Shown: piece by piece, positions 1-12,600 of the stretch | How positions within the stretch are numbered: the first letter of the stretch is position 1 | Layout of the letters: each line of letters begins with the position of its first letter | Source of the DNA: Protonemura montana | Taxonomy: Eukaryota; Arthropoda; Insecta; Plecoptera; Nemouridae | Assembly (NCBI GenBank): GCA_947568835.1 | Contig: OX387603.1 | Coordinates: 24,700,651 to 24,764,650, forward strand | DNA length: 64,000 nt | Reading direction: 5' to 3' | Made by a program: the position numbers and the translations under genes | The notes under the pieces: model-generated | What the model was told of the DNA's origin: nothing | Databases searched by the model: none | The model's input: only the letters and a program-made list of their open reading frames with translations

Positions 1-445
1 GGACTACGCTCGTGTTGGCGGACACTGGTACAACGCAACAGCTGAGAAAATACATGTTTGCATTGGCTGTGATTTTTGCATACGAACTAAATACGTGGGG
101 ATTTAGAAATGGAATAGCAAACCATTGATGTTTGCTAGTTTCTGTCTCGTTTTACGTTGCAAGATAGGGTGGGAAACTCAAAATTTTAATTACTTTCAGT
201 TCTCTTTGCAAGTAACAAGCTTAGATGTGATGTCAACAAATGTCAAAAAGATTTAATAAGAATCAAGTACAACCTGCATTGTCATTTTGACATGCTCTTT
301 TAAGAGTAAAAACCAAAAACAAAAGAAAAAAACGTAAACATTTTTTTAAGTGATAAACTCTTTACAACCACTTTAAAACACCCAACCGTGGCCCTGGAAA
401 TCACCATGAAACTGTTTAAATATAAACGTCAACTCCTGACCGCAG
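1..445 (+). other. unc79 intron upstream of the first exon in the window
   Basis: AT-rich sequence that ends in the exon 1 acceptor. I see no coding exon, repeat or RNA gene in it. Confidence 0.7.
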
Positions 446-622
446 GGACACGCAGGTTTCGCGCACTTGCCACCTGCGTGATGGACTCAACCGCCTGTTT
501 TCTCTGGTGCCGTACGACGTGATCACGACGGAGATCTGGGAGAACGTGATGCCGCACTGGCTCACGGCCATCGTGCGAGACAAGCCCGAGAAAGAGACGC
601 ACGAAGTCAAAATCCTGCTCAG
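446..622 (+). CDS. unc79: unc79 exon 1 of the window
   Basis: The acceptor is tgaccgcag at 437-445. The first base completes a codon from an exon off the window. The segment reads DTQVSRTCHLRDGLNRLF and then VPYDVITTEIWENVMPHWL. It ends with AG before a GTTCTG donor, and the split codon gives Ser. Confidence 0.93.
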
Positions 623-3600
623 GTTCTGCAACCACTCGCTCGCCCTCCGCTGCCGGCGCTACTCGATGTTGAATGCTCTTTGTTTGTCGCAGTAGAATGT
701 TGCATCCTGCCCGTGAACTAAACGAGTTAAATAACTGTTAGCTGCATGAAGTAAGTACATCGTTAAATGTGTCGCTACGTTATGGTGTAAATAGACAGAA
801 ACTGAGTTGATAAATGTTTTTTGACGGCATCGCATTTTGGCTACGATATTGACCCTTGAAATGGTGATTGCATAAATTTGATGTTTGCCTGCTATTTTAA
901 GAAATTTCATTTGTTCCCTTATAGTTCTATGACCCACAAAATTTTTATGTGCCATACTTTTTGCATCATTGGAGCACAAATGTTTAATTTTTATTATGTA
1001 GCTTTAATTTTTTCTATTCCCTATGTTAGCATTTAGAATTGTGAAATAAATGTTGTGGTAAACTTAAAGTCATTCTTGACAGGCATGGTATGAAAAACTA
1101 AATTAAAGCATCGATGTTTGATTCAACTGCATAAGCCTTGAACTACAGCCATGGTTCACTAATCAGTGCCAATTTTACCATTGGTTGATGTGCGATGTTA
1201 ACCATCTACATTTGTTCTGCTTGTGCCAATTGTACCGTTTTGTGCCTCTCGGAGTACAATTGAACACTAGCAAACTATAGAAAAAAATGCATGTTGCAAC
1301 AGTGGTATTATGAGATCCTAACAAATTGATGAAGACTGGCAGCTATTTTGTTTTCTCATTGATATTATGTTTCACTTCCACTATCTACAAATCCTGTGCC
1401 CATTTTGTGGCATTCCTTACTGACAAATCACACTAACCTTGCAGCAAGATGCTAGACCCGGATCTCAGCCCGCTGGGTTTTGATGCACGCAAGCTCTACA
1501 GCTTTGTGGCGGTACGATTCGACAAGACGTCTGCCAAGGTTCAGGAGCAGGCGTTGAACTGGCTAACGATGCTCACGCAACTGGAGATAATTATCCCACT
1601 CCATCTGCTGTTTGCGATGTTCGGTGACGGCGTACGTGCCATGAAGGAGGTGACTTCGGACGACAGCCCTGATGAACGGCCGGTATGTGGGACTGGCAAG
1701 GACAATGTGTGCTTGGATCTGTGGGCAGCATTGATTGCAAATGTAGCTTTTTTTGTTTTGTGGAATTATTAAGTGGTTCTTGAAGATTGTAGACATTTTT
1801 ATTTTGAATACCTACTCTGTTTGTTTTTAGTTTTGTATGGCATTTATACATGGGCAAATCTCTAAAATGGGCAACACATTAATTCAAGATGGCTAAGCTC
1901 TCAAAATTAGTTAAGGTTTATGGAAACCTATTGAGAGAACAGGTTATACAATCTTGTTGGGAAACGATCTATGGTTGGAATCTTTGGTCTGGTCAGTGGT
2001 CTGTAATTATCTTTTGCCTAGAAGTAATGACTTAAACCCGTAAAGCATTAGCATGGGTTTTGCCAGGATAAGTCAGAGCCCCTAGAAGAGATGGACTTCC
2101 GCAGTGACATCCTTCCTGTGCGGGAAGATGATTCCGGTAACAGCTCAGCTTTGTCGGATGATGAGGCGCCAAAGTCGCGGGAGACCGACTTCGACACTGA
2201 TGTCGAACTCAACCTCTCGTGCTGCATTCTCATGTGCGACGTGCTGCTGAAGCAGGTCAGTTATTGCAAGGACTCTGCATGGGTGCCAGAAGTTAGTGGG
2301 GATACCAAACACTCGTGGGTCTCGAACAATTTTGAGATACGCGGGCAATATCTGAGCCCTTGAATCGGCTAGTCATATTTAAAAAAAGGAAAAGAATGAG
2401 TTATTCCCTGATAAATATTTTTCAAAGTAGTCATCACGCGTCATAGTGCTACGTGGTCTATTTGTTCAATGCATTTGTACAAGTTCATTTGTACGTGGAA
2501 TTTTTTATACGTTATCACTTATCTATAAGGTTCTGATCTACCACCGAAACATTGTTTACGAGACAATATTTTATAATGCGCATGCTTGCATATATTGAGA
2601 CAATGATCATCATATACTTCATTATGTAATTAAACTGCTACAAATAAATAAAATAAATAAATAAAATAAAATAAAATAAATTGACTGGAAACTTTGTGGT
2701 TTGGCATGCAGCTGGAGCTGCAGCAGGTGGACAAGCATGAGGGCGTGCACACATCGCTGTCCCAGGACGTGAGTCGCCTGCTGAAACACATGCTGCTGGC
2801 CGCGTGGGTTGGCTCCCACTCCTGCGGCCGCGCTGGTGCCAAGGAGTGCCTCTTCTGCGAGTCGTGCGTCATGTGGTACCAGTTAGCCTTGGAACTGGTG
2901 CGCTTCCTGGCGCCCCTCGAACCTATCCGACCACCAGATGTAAGGGTCAGACAGATTGGTGCGCTTGAGGCAGGGACATGTCGTTGCTTTTGGACAACCA
3001 AGCTTAGTCTTTTTGTTTCACTTAAATTGTTGTATCAGTCACAGTAATACAGTGTAACTCAACGGAATAGCTACCTTAGCAGTGGCGGCCGGTGGCTCAT
3101 TTATCAGGTGGGGCACAACCTCAAAATATTGCAATTGAGTGGCGGGGGGGGGGGGGGGGGGGGGGGGGGGACATCTCAACCCATATTTCATTACATATAA
3201 GTTATCAAGTTAAATTCAAGTTATCTAATGCACTATAGATAAAATATTATGTTTTGATCCACTTACAAAATCAGTTTTTGAAGAGGAAATCCATTCTTCG
3301 GTCCTTAATATTTACAAATTTTTCAATAACACGTTCGTTAAAGTTGTTTGTATTGTTAATCAAAACTTTCTCTATTGACACCATCGCTAACGCTGTAAGA
3401 CGGTCTTGGCTCATCGTATTTCTTAAAAAAGTTTTGATTCGTTTCAACGCAGAAAAGCATCTTTCTGCCTCCGCGGTTGTCATAGGAGTTGTTACGACTA
3501 TTCTCAGAAGTTTCATTGTCTCGGCAAAGGAAGACGCCAGATTATTTGACAACATGAACTGTAGGAGCGGTAACGCGCCTTGGAATCGTCTGAAGTCCGG

Positions 3601-6600
3601 CCTTTCGTACAGGACACCGAGTTCTGTACGAAGCCTTGCTTTTTCAAGCATCGGGTATGCTTCGACAGCAGCGATCAAAAAAGTGTCTGGAAACTTTTGG
3701 CAGAACTCTGAAAACATTGCCGAGTCTAAAAGATTTGCTCCTAACAAATTACCACAAAATTCAAACCGATCTTTGACTTGAGTGGTGATTACGTCACAGA
3801 TTTCCTTAGCGGCGACCGTCCTGCCTCCTCCGTCCGCGTTGCAGCCTCGTTTCCTCTTCGACACATGTCCAAATTCAGCTCCCACTTGCGTTTCAAACTT
3901 GTCCATGTCCTCTCGCTGATCAGCGACGGCAGATTCAAAAGACGATATTGCAGTGTTTATTTGTACTGAATCAGTCTGCCTTTTTTGCAGCTGGTTAAAT
4001 AAAATGCTTACATGTGGCATTATTGCATGGAACACAGACAACCAAAATACAAAATCTTCGTCTCGCAGCAGCCGCTTTAAGCCACCGGCTTCGTTGGTTG
4101 TCGATGTTTTCTTGACAGCACCTTCTATTTCTTCGAAGCACTCGATTAATTTTTCGCGATGCTCGAACACGGACTCTACAGTTCGTAAATTATAAGTCCA
4201 ACGAGTCGCCACTCCGCGGGGGAGTTTCGCCTCTACGACTCGTCTTAAAACGTCACTGCGGTTAGACGAATTGGAAAAAAATGTTGGTACGCCGGATAAG
4301 TTGGAAAAGAATATACGCACCGCAGGATTTTGTGATGCTGCCCTTTCCATTATGAGATTCAGCTGGTGGGCATAGCAATGAACAAAATGGGCTTTCGGGT
4401 ATAATTCCTTGACTTTTTTTTGAACGCCTCCACTGCGCCCACTCATCACTGCCGCTCCATCATAACTTTGGGCAATGAGCTTATCGGGATCGAGGGCTAA
4501 ATGAGGCTGGAGTTCGTGAAGAATGCAGTCAGCAAGACCATCCGCATTCGTAGATTCAGGATTAAAAAAACCCCAGAAACGTTCGATAACTTTTCCATCG
4601 CGCTCGTATCGGAAAATTATGTCCATTTGACATTGGTTAGACACGTCGGTTGTCTCATCCGCCATAACTGCCAAAAACTTTGCTTGTTTAATCTCATCGG
4701 TGATTATTTCTCTAAGTACGTCGAGCATGCAATCCAATATCTCGTTCTGGATTGTTTTTGACGTTCCTTTGAACATAGACGGTGATGCTAGGTGTTCTTT
4801 GAGCGAACTGTCTATCTCTGCAGCAAAGTCTATTAATCCGCGAAATATACCCCGGTTAATTGATTCTTCGGATTCATTGTGTCCACGCAAAGCCAGTTCA
4901 AATGCGCCACAGAACTTCACACAATTTATTACTTGATTTAAAATGTGTCGATTCTTTGTTACTTTTTCATTGTGTTTTGAGATGGATAGCCTATACGCAC
5001 TATCTAATTGTGTCATTATGTTAACCTTCCCCAGAACAGCCAGCTCTAGGCAGCAGTTCATATGCCCGGCAGAATTGGTATGAGTTTTTATTCTTTCGCC
5101 AAGATGTTTGAGGTCCGTCATCCCCGTTTTCGTCCAGGTAACTTCCTTATTTTTATGTCCAAAGAGCAAACACGGGAAACAAAACAACGCGTTTTTGATT
5201 GGGCACCCACATATCCAGTTGTGGTCGCTATAAATATCACTTTTAATATTTCTAACAAACACACTTCCTTTCTTGACACAATTTTGTGACAGCTTTAACA
5301 CAGGCGTCGGCCGACCTAATCGTTTAATTTCTAGTTTTTCTTCTAGTGTATAAATAGAAAATGGCTTTAACAATAAGTTCTCCACTGAATTCATTATTAT
5401 AGGCACTAATGAAACTTCGCTATGATTTACTGAAAGAATAAACCCGTCCGCGTTGCACGGAAGCCAACTCGAAACTAACTAAACATGATCTATGAAAACA
5501 GCTGTGTTGTGTGATATGACCTACGATGATAATAGGTACAGAAGGGGTACAGGATGTTAGGTTTTACCCCGTTTCCCTGAAAAATATTATTTTGCCAAAT
5601 TGCCACTTGGTTCCAGAAAGCGGCGAAATAATTAAGAGAAAAATGAGTGGTTTCCGTACTGCTGTGAGTAGGACCTTTGTCCAGTGGTGGTATACGCTAG
5701 GTTATCAGGCTGTGAGTTCCAAATGCCGTGGTCATCACTAGGTTAGGTATGGTGTGGTGGGAGGGGGGGGGGGGGGGTCTAATTCTTTACCGTTTAGTCC
5801 CAGTATTCCATTCTAAGACCGCATTTTGGCTGCTACTGAAGCAAACTGCTATTATTGAACGTAGCTCTCGTGGGAAGTAAACATACACATCACAAATACG
5901 TCGAATGAGTACCTACGTTGACCTCTTGGAAAAACCATTGCATCCCCATCCAGGTTGCGCTCGGCGGCAAGGCAGGCAGGCGGCGCGGTCTCACAAAGGC
6001 AGCGTGGTGTTCCAAGGTGTCCAGAAGTACGACCGAGATCATACGAACCCCTACTATACACGGACTACCCACTTTTCGGAATAAACTTTGATTTTCGAGA
6101 TTTTATAGTGCAGGTTGTAGGGAGATTAAGAATTGTCGTTGCAAAACGCATTTTAAAGTTTTGCAAAGAGTATTACCTTGTATACCTTGTATACCTTGTA
6201 TATTTTTTTGGGTATACGCTTGGTGTCAGAAAGTTTTTTGGGTATACTGCGTATACCCGCGTATACCCTCGACTACACCACTGCCTTTGTCAGACGCATC
6301 ACTCTGTTGTGTCGTTCCCACACATTGTCCTTGTTTTCAAAAGAAAGCCCTCTGCAGTTTATTTGATCCTGACAAGAGTATAAGGTAACCTAAATCAAAA
6401 ATCACTTTATCAAGAAAAGAACATTCAGTTTTTTAAAACATATCTAACCAGCTCCGTATTAATTGTCTTTTATACCCTCGGAGATAGAAATTCCTAAGAG
6501 CTATGATTTAAAATCTACGGGGATAATATAATACCTACACTGACTTAATTTTGAATGAATTTTTGAATGAATTTTATAAAACCAATGCATGTTAGCTCTT

Positions 6601-9600
6601 ATGTTGCTGCTGATTACTGATTACTCATTTCATTTCCAAAATGTACATCCCGGCGAGAATTCGAACCCTGGTCCACAGATTTAGCTTCTGCTGCTCCCTT
6701 TACGATAGATTCACCACTGATTTTATAGAAAACCAGCCTAGTATTATACCTATTCTAGTCATATATTTTTTTTAACTAGAGCAGGATGCATGGCTGGACA
6801 GATAATTTTGGTACCAATCTGTAATAAAAGGTTTTGAGAGCCGTTGGCGATGGGAGTGTTTTTGCGGTTTTGCTCTAAAAGAGCCGTGAAATATTGTATA
6901 GCATAAATAAATGTTTTATCATCGATGGCAATAATAATATCACAAATTATTGCTCGTGCTTACGCAACTTGCCTATGTCACATGCAGGCTGCAAGCTAAG
7001 CCTCGCTCACCCCATGCCAGGCTGCCAGCTCTTCCAGCGCTCGCATCTACCTTGCCGAAAACCATTTTTTTCCGTCGGGGCGAACTAGGAAGTCGCCCCG
7101 ATGAGATCGTTTCACGCGCGTCCTGAGCCTCTCTATGCGCGCGCAGGCCTTGCAGCGAGCATGCTAGGCCGGGGCGGCAGGATGGATCGCCCCGTTGGAT
7201 GGCCCGGCAAGCTCGCTGCGTACAGCTAAGAGTCGTAGCATGCTAGTCTGGCGGTTGGTCGATTTAAAGGACTTTTTTTTCGTGGAATGGAATGGAATGA
7301 AAACTGAAAACTGAAAACTGAGAAAAGTCAAATGAGAGTAAAAAAAGAAGCTTATTGAACAGATTCTATTCGGGGCGACCGCCCCAGTGCCCCAATGCAC
7401 GAGCCGCCCCTGTACCTTAGAGTCCCATGGATTCTACAATCTTGACGTCCTGTTCATCTAATTACAGAAAATGCTAAATTAGCATACACAAGAAAAATCA
7501 GAACCATAAAACTGAGTTTGGATTGCAAGAAGAAAGTAGTTTAGTTTAGAAATCCTACAACTGTGCTTGTTAATTATTGCATTTTTCACTCAGTGTCTGT
7601 GTTTGGTGAAATCATGTAAGGCGTGCTTGCTTGCCAACAGGTGTATGAGGAGCCCATGTTCGATGAGGGTCGTACCAGCCCGCCCGAGTCCAACAAGAAG
7701 GAAGCCAAGCCCGACGTAGTCATCAACATGCCCATCCCCGAGATACATAGCCTAGGCGGCGTTCTGGTACATATGCCCCACGTATGTCCAACAGTGGTAT
7801 CTCGACTTTTGCTTCGCTCACTTTCTCGCTCTCAAGTCACTACCAAACAAACTGCTTAAAGGCAACCACTGACCGAAAGAGAATCACAAACCGCCAGGGG
7901 TCCCAGCTAATTGTGTGGAATACATCTCTGAGAATAAGTATAGTATACTTTCAATTTAAGATTGCCCCCTTGCTTCGTTTGCTCACCCGATTTCAAGCTG
8001 ACCTGCTCAGTCGTATTGTTGATGTCATTGATGTTGATGATTATTGATGCATTGTTGTTCTCCTGTTCTTGGTGTTTGGTGTTATTTGTTCAGTGTTCTG
8101 CAATGCACTGCAAGCCAGGTAAACAACTTATTTGTACTTTTTAAAGATTGACGTAACGTCTAAACCACTAAAGAATGCGTATTGCTAAGGCCTGGCGTTG
8201 AACGTGTGCCTGAATCTTTACGTTTCTCCTGCAATTCTCAGGAAATATCAACATTTCATGCATTGAATGAAGTGCAACATTAAAACTTCATTTAGAAGTT
8301 GATGTAACTGTTGAGTCTCATCAAATCATTCATGAAACGCTTTGATTGACACAGTATTGATTAACGTAAATCATCAATGGTGTTTTATTTTGCATTCACC
8401 CTATTTTGTTCCTCTTTTATTTTGAACTATTCGAGATGCATTGCAAAAGCTTGCCGGGTATCACCCTGAATGGCTTGGACAAATGTTTGGGAACCCTGCA
8501 TTCGTTTGGAGCTCGGTGAATTTTCGTGATGATCGTTTATCTGTACGTGGAATGTTCGTACCGTGTTGTCGGGTCGAGGTGTCACTGCCAGCTAACTGTG
8601 TTTACCGTACACCGAATTCGTATCGAACGCAGAATTTAAAGTGCTTCCAGATCATGACGGCCACCGTCGAGACTGTGACCGAGCAATTAGACCTCGCTGC
8701 CATCATTCCCGCGGAGAAAGTTGTCTCTGCCGTTGCCAGGGCTGTCACCCTCACAGACACCGATGTCGGTGAGGACTACCTCTGACAGTTTCCAAACGAT
8801 TTCAGATACTTATTTGAAGAATTTGCTACGTAAATGAACAGTACACGAGGGAATTTAATTGAATGAGGAATTTAGATTTTCTCTGTAGGTACATTGCAAT
8901 TATGGTATGAAATTATATGAAAATAGCTCATTGTAAAGTTGACCCAAGTATACTGCAAAGCCAATACTCTTCACCTAACATTAAATTGCTTTAGCTTCAA
9001 AAACAACAAATATCCAGTAATGAAACCTCATAAAACTCTAGCTCTAGTCTGCAAAATAAATAAAATACAAAATAAAATTGACTCCGTTGCGTGAACTACC
9101 TGCCCTCAAAGCTCGACATATTGTTCTGGCAGCAACGGCCAAGGTGCAGGTAGCTCGTGCTAACCTGGTTGGCGAGAACGACGAGCCTGTAGATATGGAC
9201 ACCGAAGGCGATTTCGAAGATTTCTGGCACACTTCAGTCGGTCGTTTCCGTTTCATCATCGAGGAGCTTCCGCAGATCCTGCAGTTTATCCACCAGCTGC
9301 TAACCGAGCTACCCAACACTGAAGAGCCGGATATACTCTATTAGTATGTCACCTTTAAATTAACTTCAGTTGCTACTAAATTGCTTTCTGCAATGTGTTT
9401 GACAGCCAAGTACTCCTTAACCTAATTCCAAGCACATGGCATCTTTGATGGCATCATGGCTTAGTACTTCTTAGAATTGCTGGAGTTTTTGGTTGGTTTA
9501 TTGATTTGTGGCGATTTTTTTTGTGCTGCTTGAAGTTGTCGGATTGTTTCATGAAAATATTCACACATTTTTGACCATTGAACTATTTTTTTAACTGTAA

Positions 9601-12600
9601 GGGCAAGGAATTTTTGTTTGTCAGTTATCACAACCACTTTCTATAACCTGGTTAAACTTCTAATCATAGAATTATATATATTTTACTATCTCTATGTTCT
9701 TGGATTGCTAGAGTTATCCAGGGGCAATTGTCCCCAATCAAGGATTTTTCTTGTTTACGTTAGTTGCCACGAAATACATAACCACTCACTGTGACCATTA
9801 CACAAGTCTATGTTTCCCCAGCTCCCTGAAATGTCTAAACACTATCGCACTGCACGGAGATGCGTTCACCAAGGCTGCCAAGGAGCACCGCGGGTTCTTC
9901 ATCTGGAGCCAGGAAAATCTCCTAATCAAGCCGCTGTGGGAGTTGTGCAATGCCGAACACTCTCACATCAGCGAGGTTTGCGTTCCCTTGCTGCTGCATT
10001 GTGTCACACTGCCCGCGGGATCGGACGTCTTCTGGCGAGTTATCCAGGAAGATTTCCACAACGAAGACTGGCGTGTTCGCTTCACGGCAGGTAGGCGCAC
10101 TGTTGAGAGTTTGAGTTACAAGTTCCTAAAATATTACATAAAGAGGCTAGAGCCAAAAGACTGGTAAATTTCTGGGGAAACAGAAAGAAGGAAAAGCAAC
10201 TTACCAAGGTATGAAAGACTGAATTTAAGAGATGACCGCAATTTTTTAATTCTGGCTAGTTCACATGAGAGAATAATAATATAGTAGCAGTACAATTTTA
10301 TGAGGTAATCTCAGGGCAAATAGTTATTTATTGGAGGTTTAAACCTAGAAAAATTGGTTTGCCCATTATAAATGTGTATTTGTGATAACAGGTCTTCTGA
10401 TGCAATGCTGTTTTTTTTTAACAAAAGAAATGTATTGGTTACTTTTCAAAAAATAAATATATATTTTTTTAAAGTAACATTAAAATTTTGAATAGTCTAG
10501 GTATTGCACTAAACCCAGACTCTTCGTAGCTTGACAAAAATACTTGCCCGGCAGTGGAACGCGTGACCTGCATTGCGCGTTTCATGGACTCTACGCCTCT
10601 GAAGACAGTGCTGCCGCTGCAGGCTGCGTTGGCCAACGCATTCTGTTACCTCGTCTCCAGCATGGACGACTCTGACTGCCACGTCGCGCAGCGGGCTACG
10701 CTCTACCTCGGCACCATTCACGACACTGCCATCAAAGTACTTACCAGGGCTTTAACAGCAACAACCTTCTAGGCTAGCAATGGAAGGCTGGAACATTGAT
10801 CACTTAAACACGTAGTTAAGGGTAGTAAGAAGACTTGAGTTGAAGACTTCGAGCTGTTGGACAACTTACTAGCATAAACTTTTCCACATAAATCAATATT
10901 GAGCCTTTATTTTGCTGCTTAAAAGGTGTCCTACTTCAAACGTAGCCTAAGGTATTATTTGCCAACTTGAATTTACCATAAGCATAATAATTTATTACAT
11001 TTGCTTAATATGTTAGCTTTTAGTCTGACAATTAAAATATTTAATGCTGCTAGAGAGCGTACAATGGATGCTGCAGAGCCAAATTTAAAGACATGAGTTG
11101 AAACCTCATTTACATAAGCAAACAAAAAAAAACTATTTATAGTTCTAGTGTGTTTCTGCAAAGAGAAAAACGTATACATTACAAACTACAACCCCAATTC
11201 GGTGACACTCGTGTTTTGCGGCAGGCGCTGATTCTGTGCCTGGAGACGCAGTTTGACTCGATCATCGTGGACCGGCCGATGGTGCTGCAATCTCTCTACC
11301 AGCTCCACAACTCGCTGAGTGACCGCAAGATCCTCTCGTGGGAGTTTTTCCTCAACCGATTTGACACACTTTTCCTGGAGGCGCAGATCAACCTCGAGAA
11401 GTCTGGTACGAAGGTGCTCTCCTGCAGACCCAGTGAAGTAGTACAAAACCAAACTAGCAAAAAAAAAGTTTTTATGTTTGCCCATATAAGAATCGACTAC
11501 AATTACTACTTTGAATGTTATGATGGCCTTTATGGCAAACATTTTTGATGACATGGCTGTTACCCATATTTATAAAAGAAAAACTCAGTATCTTAAGAAT
11601 TGGTGCCATGTGAAATCTCATAAATGTGTACTTCTATTCAGCTATTTTCTTTCTACAATACAAGCGTGATTGTTTCCAGAGCCGTGGTGTGATGATTTGA
11701 CGTATTCTACAGTTTTGCTCTGAATAAAGGATGTTGCGACCCTAAAAATGGCTTAAAATCTCGTCCTAGATTTGAGGGCCTGGATTTCAGGTCCTTTTTA
11801 AGGCCTCAAACCTCCGTAAAAACCGTAGAACACGTCTAATCAACATGCATAATTATAATTTATTCACTGTCAGCCAAGTCATGTACAAACCAACACCGAG
11901 TCCTCCTATTTTCCCCAGGCGACATCACATACCTGCGTGACCTGCGCAACACGGACCCGTCCTCCGAGTTGTTTGTGCGTAAAGTGAACCGGGCAAACAC
12001 GGCGCTGTCGCAGCAAACAGACACCCTGTCCAGCGGCAGCAGCAGCGGAATGAAGACGCTCAGCGCGAGCTTCGGACACAAGTGGCCATACAAGCGGACC
12101 ATGTCTGCACCTGCGGCAATGAATCCACGCACGGACACCAAGCAAGGTCTGTCTTGTTACAAGCTTGTGGCTTACAGACCATACCTTGAAGATCCTCGAG
12201 ACGTGACTTGTCACTTGTTCCAAATGTCTCTTTGTGAAACGTCTAGACTTGGCTTAGAATGTGCACAGCGAACGAATTATGGGCAATGAAATTAATTTGA
12301 AGCGTTTACAAGGGCAAAGCACGATGATAAGTGTGGGTTTCCATTGATAGCTTTTTAAATTGTTGTGAAAAGCAGTCTCTAAATTATGTGGTAACACTGG
12401 ATTGCACCAAATTAAATACCAACTTGAGATCTAGATCTTGAGATGACATTTGAAAAAAAAAACTTTCCTTTTCATTTGAGTGACTCAAATCATCAAATCT
12501 CTCCTGAGAATCCAAGGTACCCAATTCTACAGGAAATCAAAATAAGATTCAATCTTGAAACTAATGCTGTGTATAATATCTGCTTGTTTCCAGATGCTAA

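Larger units (their letters stand above)
3080..7412 (-). mobile_element. Autonomous hAT transposon, 4.3 kb, inserted in a unc79 intron
   Basis: The left end starts CAGTGGCGGCCGGTGGC. The complement of the right end starts CAGGGGCGGCTCGTGC, and both inner flanks carry TGGGGCAC. The element is bounded on both sides by TACCTTAG. It encodes one intact transposase in the left half. The right half is about 2 kb of non-coding sequence holding a nested miniature element, a tRNA-like remnant and short tandem repeats. With intact coding sequence, an exact duplication and similar ends, it looks young. The terminal repeats are imperfect, so mobility today is unproven. Confidence 0.93.

Noticed and set aside
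3271-5406. Host gene of the ZMYM1/ZNF862 type domesticated from hAT
   Set aside because: Terminal repeats and an exact 8-bp duplication enclose it, and core motifs are intact, so it is a transposon copy.
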